From Limnohabitans sp. 2KL-51 (GTDB lineage Bacteria; Pseudomonadota; Gammaproteobacteria; Burkholderiales; Burkholderiaceae_C), in assembly GCF_003063645.1 (NCBI RefSeq), contig NZ_NESJ01000002.1, forward strand, positions 186,001-250,000: 64,000 nucleotides of DNA, given 5' to 3'. Below the pieces are notes generated by a model that saw nothing but the letters and a program-made list of their open reading frames with translations, did not search any database and had not been told where the DNA came from. Shown piece by piece: positions 7,236 to 15,855 of the stretch. Within the stretch, counting starts at the first letter, position 1, and every line of letters begins with the position of its first letter. The position numbers and the translations under genes are program-made.

Positions 7236-8792
7236 TCAGGCCTCGTCCAGACCCAATTCATGGATTTTTCGGGTGATGGTGTTGCGTCCAATGCCAAGTT
7301 TTTGCGCCGCCTCGATGCGGCGGCCGCGCGTGGTTGCCAGCGCCGCCTGAATCAGACTGGTTTCAAAACGTCGGGTGAGCGCGTCCCACACATCGGTGCT
7401 GCCTGATTTGAGCAGTGCCAGGGCCTCTTGTTCCAGGCCAGGCTCCCAGCCCATAACCGCCGTGTTGACCACGTGGGTGTCAAAATTTGTCGTCAAGTTC
7501 TGGGCACGCAAGGACAGGTCATCACCGTTAATGTGGCCTGGCTCTGACAGGCCAAGTGGGGACTCGACCAAGCCCCCTACCCCGCCAAAAGACAAGGCCG
7601 TCAACGCAGCAACCGCTGCCCCGCGCGTGGACCCCAGCACTTCGGGCGGCAGGTCCTTGACTTCAATCACCTGCGTCGGTGCCATCACCGTGAGCCAATG
7701 GCAAATGTTTTCCAGCTGGCGCACATTGCCAGGAAACTGGAAGTGACTCAGACGCTCCAGCGCAGCATCGTCCATGCGTTTGGGCTCTACGCCGAGTTGC
7801 TGAGCACTGCGCTGCAAGAAGTAACGCGCCAGCACAGGCACGTCTTCGCGCCGCTCGCGCAGTGCGGGCAGGCGCAGGCGAATCACGTTCAGGCGGTGGT
7901 ACAAGTCTTCGCGGAACACGCCTTCCTTGACGCGCTGCTCCAGGTCCTGGTGGGTGGCGGCGATCACGCGCACATTGGCCTTGACGGCGCTGTGCCCGCC
8001 CACGCGGTAAAAGTTGCCATCCGAGAGCACGCGCAGCAAACGCGTCTGCAGATCAAAAGGCATGTCACCAATTTCGTCCAGAAACAAGGTTCCACCATCA
8101 GCCTGTTCAAAGCGGCCCCGGCGCGAAGCTTGTGCGCCCGTGAAGGCGCCGCGCTCATGGCCAAAGAGTTCGCTCTCGAGCAGGTCTTTGGGGATGGCAG
8201 CCGTGTTGATGGCCACAAAAGGCTGGTTGGCGCGTGGTGAATGTTTGTGCAACGCGTGCGCCACCAGCTCCTTGCCCGACCCCGACTCGCCCGTGATCAG
8301 CACCGTGACATGGCTTTGTGCCAAACGACCAATGCCGCGAAACACATCCTGCATGGCCGGGGCTTGGCCTAGCATTTCGGGTGCGTCGGCCATTTTTTCT
8401 TCGGCCACATCTTCGCGTTGGCTCTCACCGACCGCGCGGCGGATCAGCTCCACTGCCTTGGGCAAATCAAAGGGCTTGGGCAGGTACTCAAAGGCCCCGC
8501 TTTGAAAGGCTGACACGGCGCTGTCCAGATCGGAAAAGGCCGTCATGATGATGACCGGCAAACCGGGCATGCGTTGCTTGATGGCCGTGAGCAAATCCAA
8601 CCCCGAACCGCCGGGCATGCGGATATCGCTGACGAGCACCTGAGGACCGTCGCTCTCGCCTTCGGCCTCCAGCGCCTTCATCACCTCGCGCGGATTGGTG
8701 AAGCTGCGGGTCGGCAGCCCTTCGCGCAGCAGTGCTTTTTCGAGCACAAAGCGAATGGATTGGTCATCGTCTACGATCCAGATCGGCTTCAT
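7236..8792 (-). CDS. ntrC: nitrogen regulation response regulator NtrC
   Basis: The 518-residue protein has a receiver domain (about 1-120, phospho-acceptor Asp56 in VLVSDIRMP), a sigma-54 AAA+ domain (about 150-390) and a Fis-type helix-turn-helix at the C-terminus (IEAAQKLGIGRNTITRKI). The AAA+ domain shows Walker A GESGSGKE and the sigma-54 contact loop GAFTGA. It is phosphorylated by NtrB under nitrogen limitation and activates sigma-54 promoters such as that of glnA. The ATG at 8792 gives the standard MKPIWIVDDD start. An in-frame TTG at 8831 overlaps the ntrB stop and would add 13 residues, so it is a possible coupled start. Confidence 0.95.
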   Translation of the reverse strand: MKPIWIVDDDQSIRFVLEKALLREGLPTRSFTNPREVMKALEAEGESDGPQVLVSDIRMPGGSGLDLLTAIKQRMPGLPVIIMTAFSDLDSAVSAFQSGAFEYLPKPFDLPKAVELIRRAVGESQREDVAEEKMADAPEMLGQAPAMQDVFRGIGRLAQSHVTVLITGESGSGKELVAHALHKHSPRANQPFVAINTAAIPKDLLESELFGHERGAFTGAQASRRGRFEQADGGTLFLDEIGDMPFDLQTRLLRVLSDGNFYRVGGHSAVKANVRVIAATHQDLEQRVKEGVFREDLYHRLNVIRLRLPALRERREDVPVLARYFLQRSAQQLGVEPKRMDDAALERLSHFQFPGNVRQLENICHWLTVMAPTQVIEVKDLPPEVLGSTRGAAVAALTALSFGGVGGLVESPLGLSEPGHINGDDLSLRAQNLTTNFDTHVVNTAVMGWEPGLEQEALALLKSGSTDVWDALTRRFETSLIQAALATTRGRRIEAAQKLGIGRNTITRKIHELGLDEA

Positions 8793-8827
8793 CAAAGTGG
8801 CACTTTCTGTGGTCAAACTGGTGTGCT

Positions 8828-9889
8828 TCAAGGCAGAGGAATCAGGATCTTGAAGTCCGTACGGCCCGGCTCGCTGTCACACTCGATCAGGCCATGGTGT
8901 TGCTGCACAAAGGTTTGCGCCAATGTCAGCCCCAGGCCTGAACCGCCTTCGCGCCCCGAAATCAACGGGAAGAAAATGCGGTCCTTGATCGAGTCTGGAA
9001 CACCAGGCCCGTTGTCCATCACATGCAATTCCAATGCCAGGCGATAACGCTGCTTTCCAAACGTGACTTGCCTCAAGATCCGGGTCTTGAGCATGATCTG
9101 CGCATCGCCCTGCGACACGCGCTCTTGCAGGGCCTGAGCTGCGTTGTGCGCGATGTTGAGCACCGCCTGGATGAGCTGCTCGCGGTCGCCGCGAAACTCG
9201 GGGATCGAGATGTCGTAGTCGCGCACCACCTTGAGGCCCCGGGGGAACTCGGCCAGGATCAGGGCACGCACCCGCTCGCACACCTCGTGGATGTTCACAT
9301 CGCCCACCACATGCGGCCTGCGGTGCGGCGCCAGCAAGCGGTCCACCAGGGTTTGCAGGCGATCGGCCTCACGGATGATGACCTGGGTGTATTCAGTCAG
9401 ATCCTTGTCGTCGAGCTCCATCTCCAGCAACTGGGCCGAGCCGCGGATGCCGCCCAGCGGGTTCTTGATCTCATGCGCCAGATTGCGAATCAACTCTTTG
9501 TTGGCTTGGGCCTGGTCGAACAGCCGCTCTTCGCGCTCTTGCCGCGTTTGCTGCTCCACCGGCAGCAACTCCACGATCACCTCGTCGGGCAAATCGGTCA
9601 GCGCCACGATCACGTGCACGGGCAAAGGCTCGTCGTGGTGCAGTCGGCGCAGTTGGGCTTCGTAGCGCAGCGCGGCAAACTCGTTGGACTGCGCTCCGGA
9701 CAAAGCCATGATCAGGGGCTGCGGGTCGACAAAATAGTCGGGCAAATGCGTGTCATGCAGCGTGCGCCGGGACAAGCCCAAAGCATCTTCGAGCGCGGCG
9801 TTGACAAAGCGCACACGGCCTTGGCCCTGCATCACGGCCACGGGCGTGGCCAGCAGGTCAAAGGCCTGGAATCGATTGGGTTTGCTCAT
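8828..9889 (-). CDS. ntrB: nitrogen regulation sensor kinase NtrB (GlnL)
   Basis: The 353-residue soluble histidine kinase has an N-terminal PAS domain (about 1-115), the H-box LAHEIKNPLGG with phospho-accepting His139, and a C-terminal ATPase domain with N-box NIAHNAAQAL and G-box MDNGPGVPD. It should phosphorylate NtrC, controlled by the PII protein. No transmembrane segment is present, as expected. The start codon overlaps the stop of the upstream secreted-protein gene by 4 nt, and its stop overlaps a possible TTG start of ntrC, so the cluster is tightly coupled. Confidence 0.95.
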   Translation of the reverse strand: MSKPNRFQAFDLLATPVAVMQGQGRVRFVNAALEDALGLSRRTLHDTHLPDYFVDPQPLIMALSGAQSNEFAALRYEAQLRRLHHDEPLPVHVIVALTDLPDEVIVELLPVEQQTRQEREERLFDQAQANKELIRNLAHEIKNPLGGIRGSAQLLEMELDDKDLTEYTQVIIREADRLQTLVDRLLAPHRRPHVVGDVNIHEVCERVRALILAEFPRGLKVVRDYDISIPEFRGDREQLIQAVLNIAHNAAQALQERVSQGDAQIMLKTRILRQVTFGKQRYRLALELHVMDNGPGVPDSIKDRIFFPLISGREGGSGLGLTLAQTFVQQHHGLIECDSEPGRTDFKILIPLP

Positions 9890-10482
9890 GGTGTGCGCCG
9901 GCTGGTCTGAACAGTGCGGCGCACCAGCTCTCGTTGCAAGCTGTCGATGTCGCGTTCGGTCCGTTCAATGGCCGCCTTCATCTCGGCCACACGGTCCAGG
10001 TATTTCTGGTGGTGACGGGTTTCGGTGGCCCATTTCTCAGGCTCGCCGTGGTTGTAGCTTTGCACCAACTGCGCCAGCTGTGCACGGGCCTTGTCCAGCT
10101 CCTGCGTCAAGATGGTGCGCGCTTGCGCATCGCGCTCGCTCTGCTGCACATCCGGGGTGCGGGCAGGCACTGCGAGCGTCAGGGGCTGACCAGGGGAGGA
10201 AGTTTCAGCGGCAACGGGATCAGGCTTGGTGCTGCGGGTTGGCACGGAAGCAGGAGCCGCAGCAAGGGAAGGTGCGGGGCGGGTGCCGTTGATCACGGTA
10301 ATGGCCTGTTGGGCCAAGGGTTCGCACAACCCAGGCTCACGCGGGGCATTGGTGTACTCCTGGCCGCAGCGGTAAACCGCTTGCTGGGCTTGTGCGGCCA
10401 TACCTGCGCTGAGCAAAAGAAAAAAAAGGACGGCCGAAGCCGTCCTTTCAGGGATTGCACGGGTGGGTGCAATGCCGTACAT
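9886..10482 (-). CDS. secreted coiled-coil protein between glnA and ntrB, unknown function
   Basis: The 198-residue protein begins with a signal peptide (VLFFLLLSAGMAAQAQ), then a short domain with two Cys (VYRCGQEYTNAPREPGLCE) resembling the DUF4124-like N-termini of other proteobacterial periplasmic proteins. A Pro/Ser/Ala-rich linker leads to a charged coiled coil (about 115-185, including AEMKAAIERTERDIDSLQREL). The function is not known. The gene starts only 6 nt after the glnA stop. Codons 11-22 overlap a perfect intrinsic terminator, so only transcripts that read through it can supply this message. It ends in a 4-nt overlap with ntrB. Confidence 0.75.
   Translation of the reverse strand: MYGIAPTRAIPERTASAVLFFLLLSAGMAAQAQQAVYRCGQEYTNAPREPGLCEPLAQQAITVINGTRPAPSLAAAPASVPTRSTKPDPVAAETSSPGQPLTLAVPARTPDVQQSERDAQARTILTQELDKARAQLAQLVQSYNHGEPEKWATETRHHQKYLDRVAEMKAAIERTERDIDSLQRELVRRTVQTSRRTP
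10419..10450 (-). terminator. glnA terminator embedded in the next gene's signal-peptide codons
   Basis: Read on the minus strand, GGACGGC-TTCG-GCCGTCC is followed by an unbroken run of eight T. The stem lies 39 nt or more past the glnA stop. The stem encodes residues 12-17 of the downstream gene and the T run encodes the Leu/Phe core of its signal peptide. A UUCG tetraloop and perfect 7-bp GC stem (10 bp with the flanking A-T pairs) make this a strong terminator. Confidence 0.88.
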
Positions 10483-10488
10483 GTTCGC

Positions 10489-11904
10489 TTACAGCGAGTA
10501 GTACATGTCGTACTCAACCGGCGACACTTCGACGCGGCTGCGGTTGACTTCTTGCATCTTCAATTCGATATAAGCGTCGATCCACGAGTCGGTGAACACG
10601 CCGCCCTTGGTCAAGAAAGCGCGGTCAGCATTCAGACAGTCCAAAGCCTGGTCGAGGCTGGAGCAAACTGTTGGCACCAACTTGTCTTCTTCCGGCGGCA
10701 AGTGGTACAGGTCTTTGGTTGCGGCTTCGCCGGGATGGATCTTGTTTTCGATACCGTCCAAGCCCGCCATCAACAAGGCCGCGAAGCCGAGATAGGGGTT
10801 GCACAATGGATCTGGGAAGCGGGCTTCCACACGGCGGCCCTTGTCGCTGGCGACGTTGGGGATGCGGATCGAAGCCGAGCGGTTTTTGGCCGAGTAAGCC
10901 AATTTCACGGGCGCTTCGTAATGAGGAACCAAACGCTTGTAGCTGTTGGTGCCGGGGTTGGTGATCGCATTCAGGGCACGGGCGTGCTTGATGATGCCGC
11001 CGATGTAAAACAAAGCGAATTCAGACAAACCAGCATAGCCATTGCCTGCAAACAGGTTCTTGCCGTCTTTCCAGATGGACTGATGCACGTGCATGCCGGA
11101 GCCGTTGTCGCCAGCGTAGGGCTTGGGCATGAAGGTGGCGGTTTTTCCGTACGCGTTGGCCACGTTGTGGATCACGTACTTTTGCAGCAATGTCCAGTCG
11201 GCGCGCTCGACCAAGGTCGAAAAACGTGTACCGATTTCGCATTGACCAGCGCCAGCCACTTCGTGGTGATGCACTTCGACCGGGATGCCCACGGATTCGA
11301 GGATCAGCGACATCTCACTGCGCATGTCGTGTGTGCTGTCGACGGGAGGCACCGGGAAGTAGCCACCTTTGACGCGGTTGCGGTGACCGCTGTTACCGCC
11401 TTCGATTTTGGTACCGCTGTTCCAAGGGGCTTCGCCTTCGTCGATGGCGTAGAAAGTGTTGTTCGGCTCTGTGCTCCAACGTACTTCGTCAAACAAGAAG
11501 AATTCTGGCTCGGGACCGAAATAGGCGGTGTCGCCCAGGCCCGATTGCTTGAGGTATGTCTCAGCGCGCTTGGCGATCGAACGCGGGTCACGCTCGTAAG
11601 CCTTGCCGTCGGTCGGCTCGATCACGTCGCAAATCATGACCAAGGTGACTTCTTCGAAAAAGGGGTCAATGATGGCGCTATTGGGATCGGGGATCAACAG
11701 CATGTCCGAAGCTTCAATGCCTTTCCAGCCAGCAATGGAAGAACCGTCAAAAGCTTGACCGTCTTCGAACTTGCTTTCGTCAAACTGCGACACGGGCGCA
11801 GTGATGTGCTGCCATTTGCCACGGGTATCGGTGAATCGGAAGTCAACAAACTTGACTTCGTTCTCTTTCACCATCTTCATCACGTCTGCGACGGTCTTGG
11901 CCAT
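10489..11904 (-). CDS. glnA: glutamine synthetase type I
   Basis: The 471-residue enzyme makes glutamine from glutamate, ammonia and ATP in the cytoplasm. It shows the type I signatures [17 protein letters not shown], the ATP-binding region [16 protein letters not shown], and the adenylylation-site sequence [10 protein letters not shown] near residue 400, so it should be controlled by GlnE. The ATG at 11904 has an AGGAG site 7 nt upstream; an adjacent TTG at 11907 is less likely. A sigma-54 promoter and paired NtrC-type sites lie upstream, and an intrinsic terminator lies just after the stop. Confidence 0.97.
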   Translation of the reverse strand: MAKTVADVMKMVKENEVKFVDFRFTDTRGKWQHITAPVSQFDESKFEDGQAFDGSSIAGWKGIEASDMLLIPDPNSAIIDPFFEEVTLVMICDVIEPTDGKAYERDPRSIAKRAETYLKQSGLGDTAYFGPEPEFFLFDEVRWSTEPNNTFYAIDEGEAPWNSGTKIEGGNSGHRNRVKGGYFPVPPVDSTHDMRSEMSLILESVGIPVEVHHHEVAGAGQCEIGTRFSTLVERADWTLLQKYVIHNVANAYGKTATFMPKPYAGDNGSGMHVHQSIWKDGKNLFAGNGYAGLSEFALFYIGGIIKHARALNAITNPGTNSYKRLVPHYEAPVKLAYSAKNRSASIRIPNVASDKGRRVEARFPDPLCNPYLGFAALLMAGLDGIENKIHPGEAATKDLYHLPPEEDKLVPTVCSSLDQALDCLNADRAFLTKGGVFTDSWIDAYIELKMQEVNRSRVEVSPVEYDMYYSL

Positions 11905-11950
11905 CAAATTCTCCTGAATGGAAAGGGGTTAAAAAGCTTGCTCACAGGTC

Positions 11951-11968
11951 TTGCAGTTTCTGTGCCAA
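11951..11968 (-). promoter_or_regulatory. sigma-54 promoter of glnA
   Basis: On the minus strand the segment reads TTGGCACAGAAACTGCAA. It has the -24 GG and the -12 GC separated by exactly 10 nt, as sigma-54 RNA polymerase requires, and differs from the TTGC consensus by one base (CTGC). Transcription would start near 11941, giving a leader of about 37 nt before the glnA ATG. Confidence 0.82.
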
Positions 11969-12143
11969 CCAGGCCATGACCACGCCACCGAACAGCCTGT
12001 GATTGTGCCCTGAGCAGCCCAGAGTGGGCCTTGGCTCTGCACAAAAAAAGAAGCTGTCGTGGTCATCACCCAAAATGTAGCGCCTCTTGGCTGAAACCTG
12101 AGGGAGAAGGACTGGACTTGCGGGCCTATTCGTCATCTTGAAA

Positions 12144-12181
12144 CGCACCACCATGGTGCAATTTTGCATTATTTTGGTGCA
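12144..12181 (-). promoter_or_regulatory. two NtrC-type activator sites upstream of glnA
   Basis: Site A (12144-12160) is CGCAC-N7-GTGCA and site B (12165-12181) is TGCAT-N7-GTGCA. Each matches nine of ten conserved positions of the enteric NtrC site TGCAC-N7-GTGCA. Their centres are 21 bp apart, two helical turns, and about 211 and 232 bp upstream of the predicted start, a normal enhancer distance. They lie just outside the 3' end of the cinA-like gene. Confidence 0.75.
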
Positions 12182-12188
12182 ATCGAGC

Positions 12189-13016
12189 TTAACGCACCAA
12201 TTCGGGGCCATATTCGAGTGTGAAAGCCTTTAGACCTTCCCGCAAGCTGAAGTATGCCGCATCCGCGTTGACGGGTTCGCCTTTAACGCCCAGTTCAATG
12301 TGACGGCCCCATTGCGGGTGGTCCACACTGGGAAGACTGAACACCTTCACGCCCGGGTGCGCAGCCTCGATGGTCTCCATGAGTGGGGTCAAGGTGGCTT
12401 CCATTGCGCCCAAAACGATCACCGACTTCTCAACATAAGCGTGTTGGCGGAAATAGGCGCTGAACTGGGTGTCCAGCACCGACGCGATCATGGGCCAGGC
12501 CATGACAGGAAAGCCCGGCACAAAGTGCACTGCCCCGCCACCCAGGCCACGACAACTGAAGCCGGGAATCTTGTTGTACGGATTGAGAATGATGTCTGCG
12601 CCCGCTGGAAAGGCGCCCATGTTCAGGCGGTGAATATTGTCTGGCCGGTCTGGCTCGTAAGCCACGCCCTGTTCTTTGGCGGTGTCTTGCATGCGCTCTT
12701 GAATCAAGCGCTTGGCCTCGGTGTGCAAGACCAGCTGCACACCCATCGCTTTGCCCGCGCATTGGCGGGTGTGGTCGTCCGGCGTGGCGCCGATGCCGCC
12801 GCAGCTGAACACCACGTCGGCCGACTCCAAAGCACGCTTCAAGGTAGCCGTGATGCGCTCAGGCGAGTCACCCACGTACTCGACCCAACTCAAGCTCAGG
12901 CCGCGCTCATTCATCAGTTCGATGACTTTGGGCATGTGCTTGTCCTGGCGCTTACCAGACATGATTTCGTCGCCAATGATGATCAGGCCAAAGGTGGGGG
13001 TCATGGAAAAACTCAT
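12189..13016 (-). CDS. CinA/MoaB-type molybdopterin-binding domain protein
   Basis: The 275-residue protein holds a MoCF-biosynthesis domain in its first 170 residues, starting GLIIIGDEIMSGKRQDKH and containing the substrate-loop motif SCGGIGATPDD. It resembles the N-terminal half of CinA without the C-terminal nicotinamide-nucleotide amidohydrolase domain. Family members bind molybdopterin-like or nucleotide ligands or act as ADP-ribose pyrophosphatases, and the precise activity here is unknown. It is the last gene of a minus-strand run beginning at 16828, 28 nt after the EI24 gene. Confidence 0.85.
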   Translation of the reverse strand: MSFSMTPTFGLIIIGDEIMSGKRQDKHMPKVIELMNERGLSLSWVEYVGDSPERITATLKRALESADVVFSCGGIGATPDDHTRQCAGKAMGVQLVLHTEAKRLIQERMQDTAKEQGVAYEPDRPDNIHRLNMGAFPAGADIILNPYNKIPGFSCRGLGGGAVHFVPGFPVMAWPMIASVLDTQFSAYFRQHAYVEKSVIVLGAMEATLTPLMETIEAAHPGVKVFSLPSVDHPQWGRHIELGVKGEPVNADAAYFSLREGLKAFTLEYGPELVR

Positions 13017-13044
13017 GGGTTAAAGTTAAAAGAACCGCCCGGCA

Positions 13045-13980
13045 TCAGGGCTTGAGGCGCGGCACAACATCGGTGATGCCATCGATCGGACCTGGCTCGT
13101 CGCCACCCAAGCGGGCCGTGGCATGAGGCGCAACGTCCGCCACTGCAGGCGCAGCGGGCAAGACCTCGTCCACGGCCGCTTGCCGGGGCTCGTCCCGCAG
13201 GGCATGCAGGGCGGCCAGGCCGAAATGCGCGAACCACAGCGACGAAAAGGCGAATACCAGGGTGTAAATCCAGATGGCCACAGGCACCAAAATCACAAAG
13301 GCCGCTGCAAACAAGGCCCCCGAGGCCCAAACCATGCTGGGCGCAGCGCCCATGAGACCAGTGACCACGCCCATGCCCAAAAAGCTCATGCGGTGGCGTG
13401 CCATGAGGGTGTGGCGCTCCTCGGCGCTGGCAAATTCCGCCAGCACGTCAAACGCCATAACGCGGTAGGTCAGCCAGCCCCAGATGAAGGCGGGCAGCAC
13501 CAAGGCCAGTGGCGGCACCAACCACATGGGCAAGGTCAGCAGCAGCGCCCCCAGCGCCAGCACCAGCGAGAAGAAGGTCCACCACAAACTCAAGAGCAAA
13601 CTGCCGCCGTGCTTGCGCTGCAAACCGGCAAAACGCCGCTCGGCCACCATGCGCGTGAGAGACGGGGTCATCATGAACGACACCGCCAGCAAGGACGCCA
13701 CCACCACCAAGGGCGTGAAAGCAAAGATCACGAGCAACGGGGCCACCACGGTGTTGAGGTTGCCCAATCCAACGCCTTCGAACCAGCGCCAGACTGTGTC
13801 CAGCCAGGCGCTGGCATCGAGCCAGCCACGCACAAAGGTGACGGCCGTGTCCCAATACAAATACCCCAGCAACCAGGACAGACCCACGATCAGCACCAAG
13901 GGCAACACCGACAAGCCTATGACCCGGGGGTACAGGCAATACAAGGCCGCGCGCCAAAAGGAATCGATCAGGAGTTTCAT
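13045..13980 (-). CDS. EI24-domain (CysZ-like) membrane protein
   Basis: The 311-residue protein has about six hydrophobic helices spread over residues 20-250 (for example VIGLSVLPLVLIVGLSWLLG) and a Pro/Ala-rich hydrophilic tail. The topology and N-terminus (SFWRAALYCLYPRVI) fit the EI24/etoposide-induced 2.4 family, which includes the sulfate transporter CysZ. Transport of sulfate cannot be claimed from this. It lies 15 nt downstream of the sterol-desaturase gene in the same probable transcript. Confidence 0.75.
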   Translation of the reverse strand: MKLLIDSFWRAALYCLYPRVIGLSVLPLVLIVGLSWLLGYLYWDTAVTFVRGWLDASAWLDTVWRWFEGVGLGNLNTVVAPLLVIFAFTPLVVVASLLAVSFMMTPSLTRMVAERRFAGLQRKHGGSLLLSLWWTFFSLVLALGALLLTLPMWLVPPLALVLPAFIWGWLTYRVMAFDVLAEFASAEERHTLMARHRMSFLGMGVVTGLMGAAPSMVWASGALFAAAFVILVPVAIWIYTLVFAFSSLWFAHFGLAALHALRDEPRQAAVDEVLPAAPAVADVAPHATARLGGDEPGPIDGITDVVPRLKP

Positions 13981-13995
13981 GCGGGAAAGCTTAAC

Positions 13996-14958
13996 TCAAG
14001 CCCGCCCGAACAAGCGCATAACCCCCAACCACTGCTGCGCCCAAAAGCCCTGGCCGTAATCGCGGCCTTTTTCTATCTGGTCGCGTATGCCGGTCGGGTC
14101 GTAGCGCAGGGTGAAATCGGCGGTGCCAAACAGCATGTCCCACCACGGCAAGAGCACGCCGTAGTTGCAGCCGCCCAGGCGCCGCTGGCCTTGGCGCTCG
14201 GTCTCGTGGCCAATGCCGATGCTGTGGTGCCGGCGGTGAAAACGCGGGCTGACCCACAGCCGTTCGCCGACGCGGCCAAACCAGATGCGCACATTGGCGT
14301 GCTGGAAGTTTTCACTCAACTGACCCAGCGCCACCAGGGCCACAAACTGCCCCGGCCCCACCCCGACCAGTACAGCCACCACCGACAGGGCCAAACTGGT
14401 CAGCACATCGTCAAGAAGGTGGTTGCGGTTGTCAGACCACATGGTCATCTGGCGCTGCGAGTGGTGCAGGCTATGCAGTGCCCACCAACGCGGCAGTTGG
14501 TGCTGACCCCGGTGAATGCAGTAGTTGACAAAATCAAACACCACCAGGTAAATCAAAAAGCTGACCCAGGCCAAATCACTGACACCGGGCCAGAACTGGT
14601 CGAGGTGCCAAGTGGGTGCGCCCAAGCCGCGCAAGCTGCCCCAAGCTTGCTCAAAGAGCCAGTCGAAAGAAAAGAACATGGCCAGCTTGAACAAGCCCAG
14701 GCGTTGGATCAGGGTGTAGATCACGTCCACACGCACGGCGCGGGTGTCTTGCACAGGCTCTGCCGGCCAGCGCCGCTGCATGGGGCCGAGCACCGTGAGC
14801 AAGACCGCGATTTGCAGCAGACCCACCACAAGCCAACCTGTCCCTTCGTAGGCTTTGTCCAACAAATGGGCCAAGCCTAGGGCAAAGACCAGATGCTGCA
14901 CCAAGGCTTCGAACAGGCTTTGTTGCATCCAAGAAAAGGCGTCGATGAAGGTGTCCAT
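13996..14958 (-). CDS. sterol desaturase / fatty-acid hydroxylase family protein
   Basis: The 320-residue membrane protein carries the di-iron histidine clusters of the family: HRGQH (about residue 170), HSLHHS (about 183) and HRRHHS (about 263). Several hydrophobic segments precede and separate them. Members hydroxylate or desaturate lipid substrates using O2. The substrate is unknown, and sterols themselves are unlikely in this group of bacteria. The gene begins 6 nt after the deacetylase gene, so the lipid enzyme and the cell-surface sugar enzyme are probably co-expressed. Confidence 0.85.
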   Translation of the reverse strand: MDTFIDAFSWMQQSLFEALVQHLVFALGLAHLLDKAYEGTGWLVVGLLQIAVLLTVLGPMQRRWPAEPVQDTRAVRVDVIYTLIQRLGLFKLAMFFSFDWLFEQAWGSLRGLGAPTWHLDQFWPGVSDLAWVSFLIYLVVFDFVNYCIHRGQHQLPRWWALHSLHHSQRQMTMWSDNRNHLLDDVLTSLALSVVAVLVGVGPGQFVALVALGQLSENFQHANVRIWFGRVGERLWVSPRFHRRHHSIGIGHETERQGQRRLGGCNYGVLLPWWDMLFGTADFTLRYDPTGIRDQIEKGRDYGQGFWAQQWLGVMRLFGRA

Positions 14959-14964
14959 GGCGGG

Positions 14965-15855
14965 TCAGGGTCGCAAAGCGGGCTGGGTCACGGTAGGAGG
15001 CTTGGGCTGCGTCAACTGCAGGGGCTGCTGGCGGACCCAGTCGCGGTATTGGGGGTGCTCGCGCAAGGTGGCAAAGCACAGGCCACGGGCCTTGAGGCCC
15101 ACAATCAAAGGCTCCAGCACGGACGGGGCCCACGGGTCTTGGCGCGACCAGATGCCCAAGTGGGCCATCAGGATGTCGCCAGGCCGGATGTTCTTCAGGG
15201 CTTTTTGCAGCAAATAGGCGTTGCTGTAGCGCTCGCTGGGCAGCTCGTCGCCCAAAAAGCCCGCATCCGCCCAACCCACATGGGCAAAACCACATTGCCG
15301 GGCCGCTTGCAGTAGACGAGACGAGGTTTTTCCACCGGGTGCACGAAACAACGGCAAAGGCGTTTGCCCGGTCAGGGCTTGCAACCGGCTGGCGGCTAGG
15401 TGCAGGTTGTCGCAATACTGAGGGGCACTCCAAAGCAAGTTTTGCCCGGTATGCTGGCCCGCACTGGGGCGTATGCGAAAGCGCACATCACCCGGGCCAT
15501 CCAGGTCGGCGCGCCAATAGGCGTGGTCCCAGGTGTGCGAGGCAAAGGCATGACCTTCGGCCCCCCGTGCACGCCACCAGTCGGCCCAGTGATCACCCAG
15601 GGAGCCATCGCCTTGCTGGGTCTTTTCATGCGCCGCAAAAAAAGTGACCGGCACATTGTGGCGCTGCAACACTTGGGCAATCAGCGGTGCTGTACCCATG
15701 TGGCCAGTGTCGAAAGTCAGGTAAACCGGGCGGGTGCAGGTTGCAGGCTCAGCTGAAGTTTGGGCCAAAACCTGTGCTGGGCCTGCCAGGACGCACAGGG
15801 CCAGCCAGGCGAATGGGCCACTCTTGGATGGATGGGCCTCAGTTGCGCGGCGCAT
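14965..15855 (-). CDS. exported polysaccharide deacetylase (NodB-fold)
   Basis: The 296-residue protein has an N-terminal signal peptide (WLALCVLAGPAQVLAQ) and a NodB homology domain starting YLTFDTGHMG. The metal-binding motif SHTWDH is present near residue 115. The standard first motif TFDDG reads TFDTG, so the catalytic Asp remains while the second, metal-binding Asp is Thr. The usual RAPGG block is present (FRAPGGKT). It probably acts on an N-acetylated glycan in the periplasm, with uncertain efficiency. The start overlaps the preceding gene by 17 nt. Confidence 0.82.
   Translation of the reverse strand: MRRATEAHPSKSGPFAWLALCVLAGPAQVLAQTSAEPATCTRPVYLTFDTGHMGTAPLIAQVLQRHNVPVTFFAAHEKTQQGDGSLGDHWADWWRARGAEGHAFASHTWDHAYWRADLDGPGDVRFRIRPSAGQHTGQNLLWSAPQYCDNLHLAASRLQALTGQTPLPLFRAPGGKTSSRLLQAARQCGFAHVGWADAGFLGDELPSERYSNAYLLQKALKNIRPGDILMAHLGIWSRQDPWAPSVLEPLIVGLKARGLCFATLREHPQYRDWVRQQPLQLTQPKPPTVTQPALRP

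Noticed and set aside
9934..11979. Long open frame (681 codons) on the plus strand opposite ntrB/glnA
   Set aside because: It lies antisense to glnA and its neighbours, and its composition is that of a reverse-complement shadow in GC-rich DNA. No domain is recognisable.
13123..14880. 585-codon plus-strand frame opposite the EI24 and sterol-desaturase genes
   Set aside because: It is rich in His/Gln/Arg as antisense shadows are, and both genes on the minus strand have clear family motifs.
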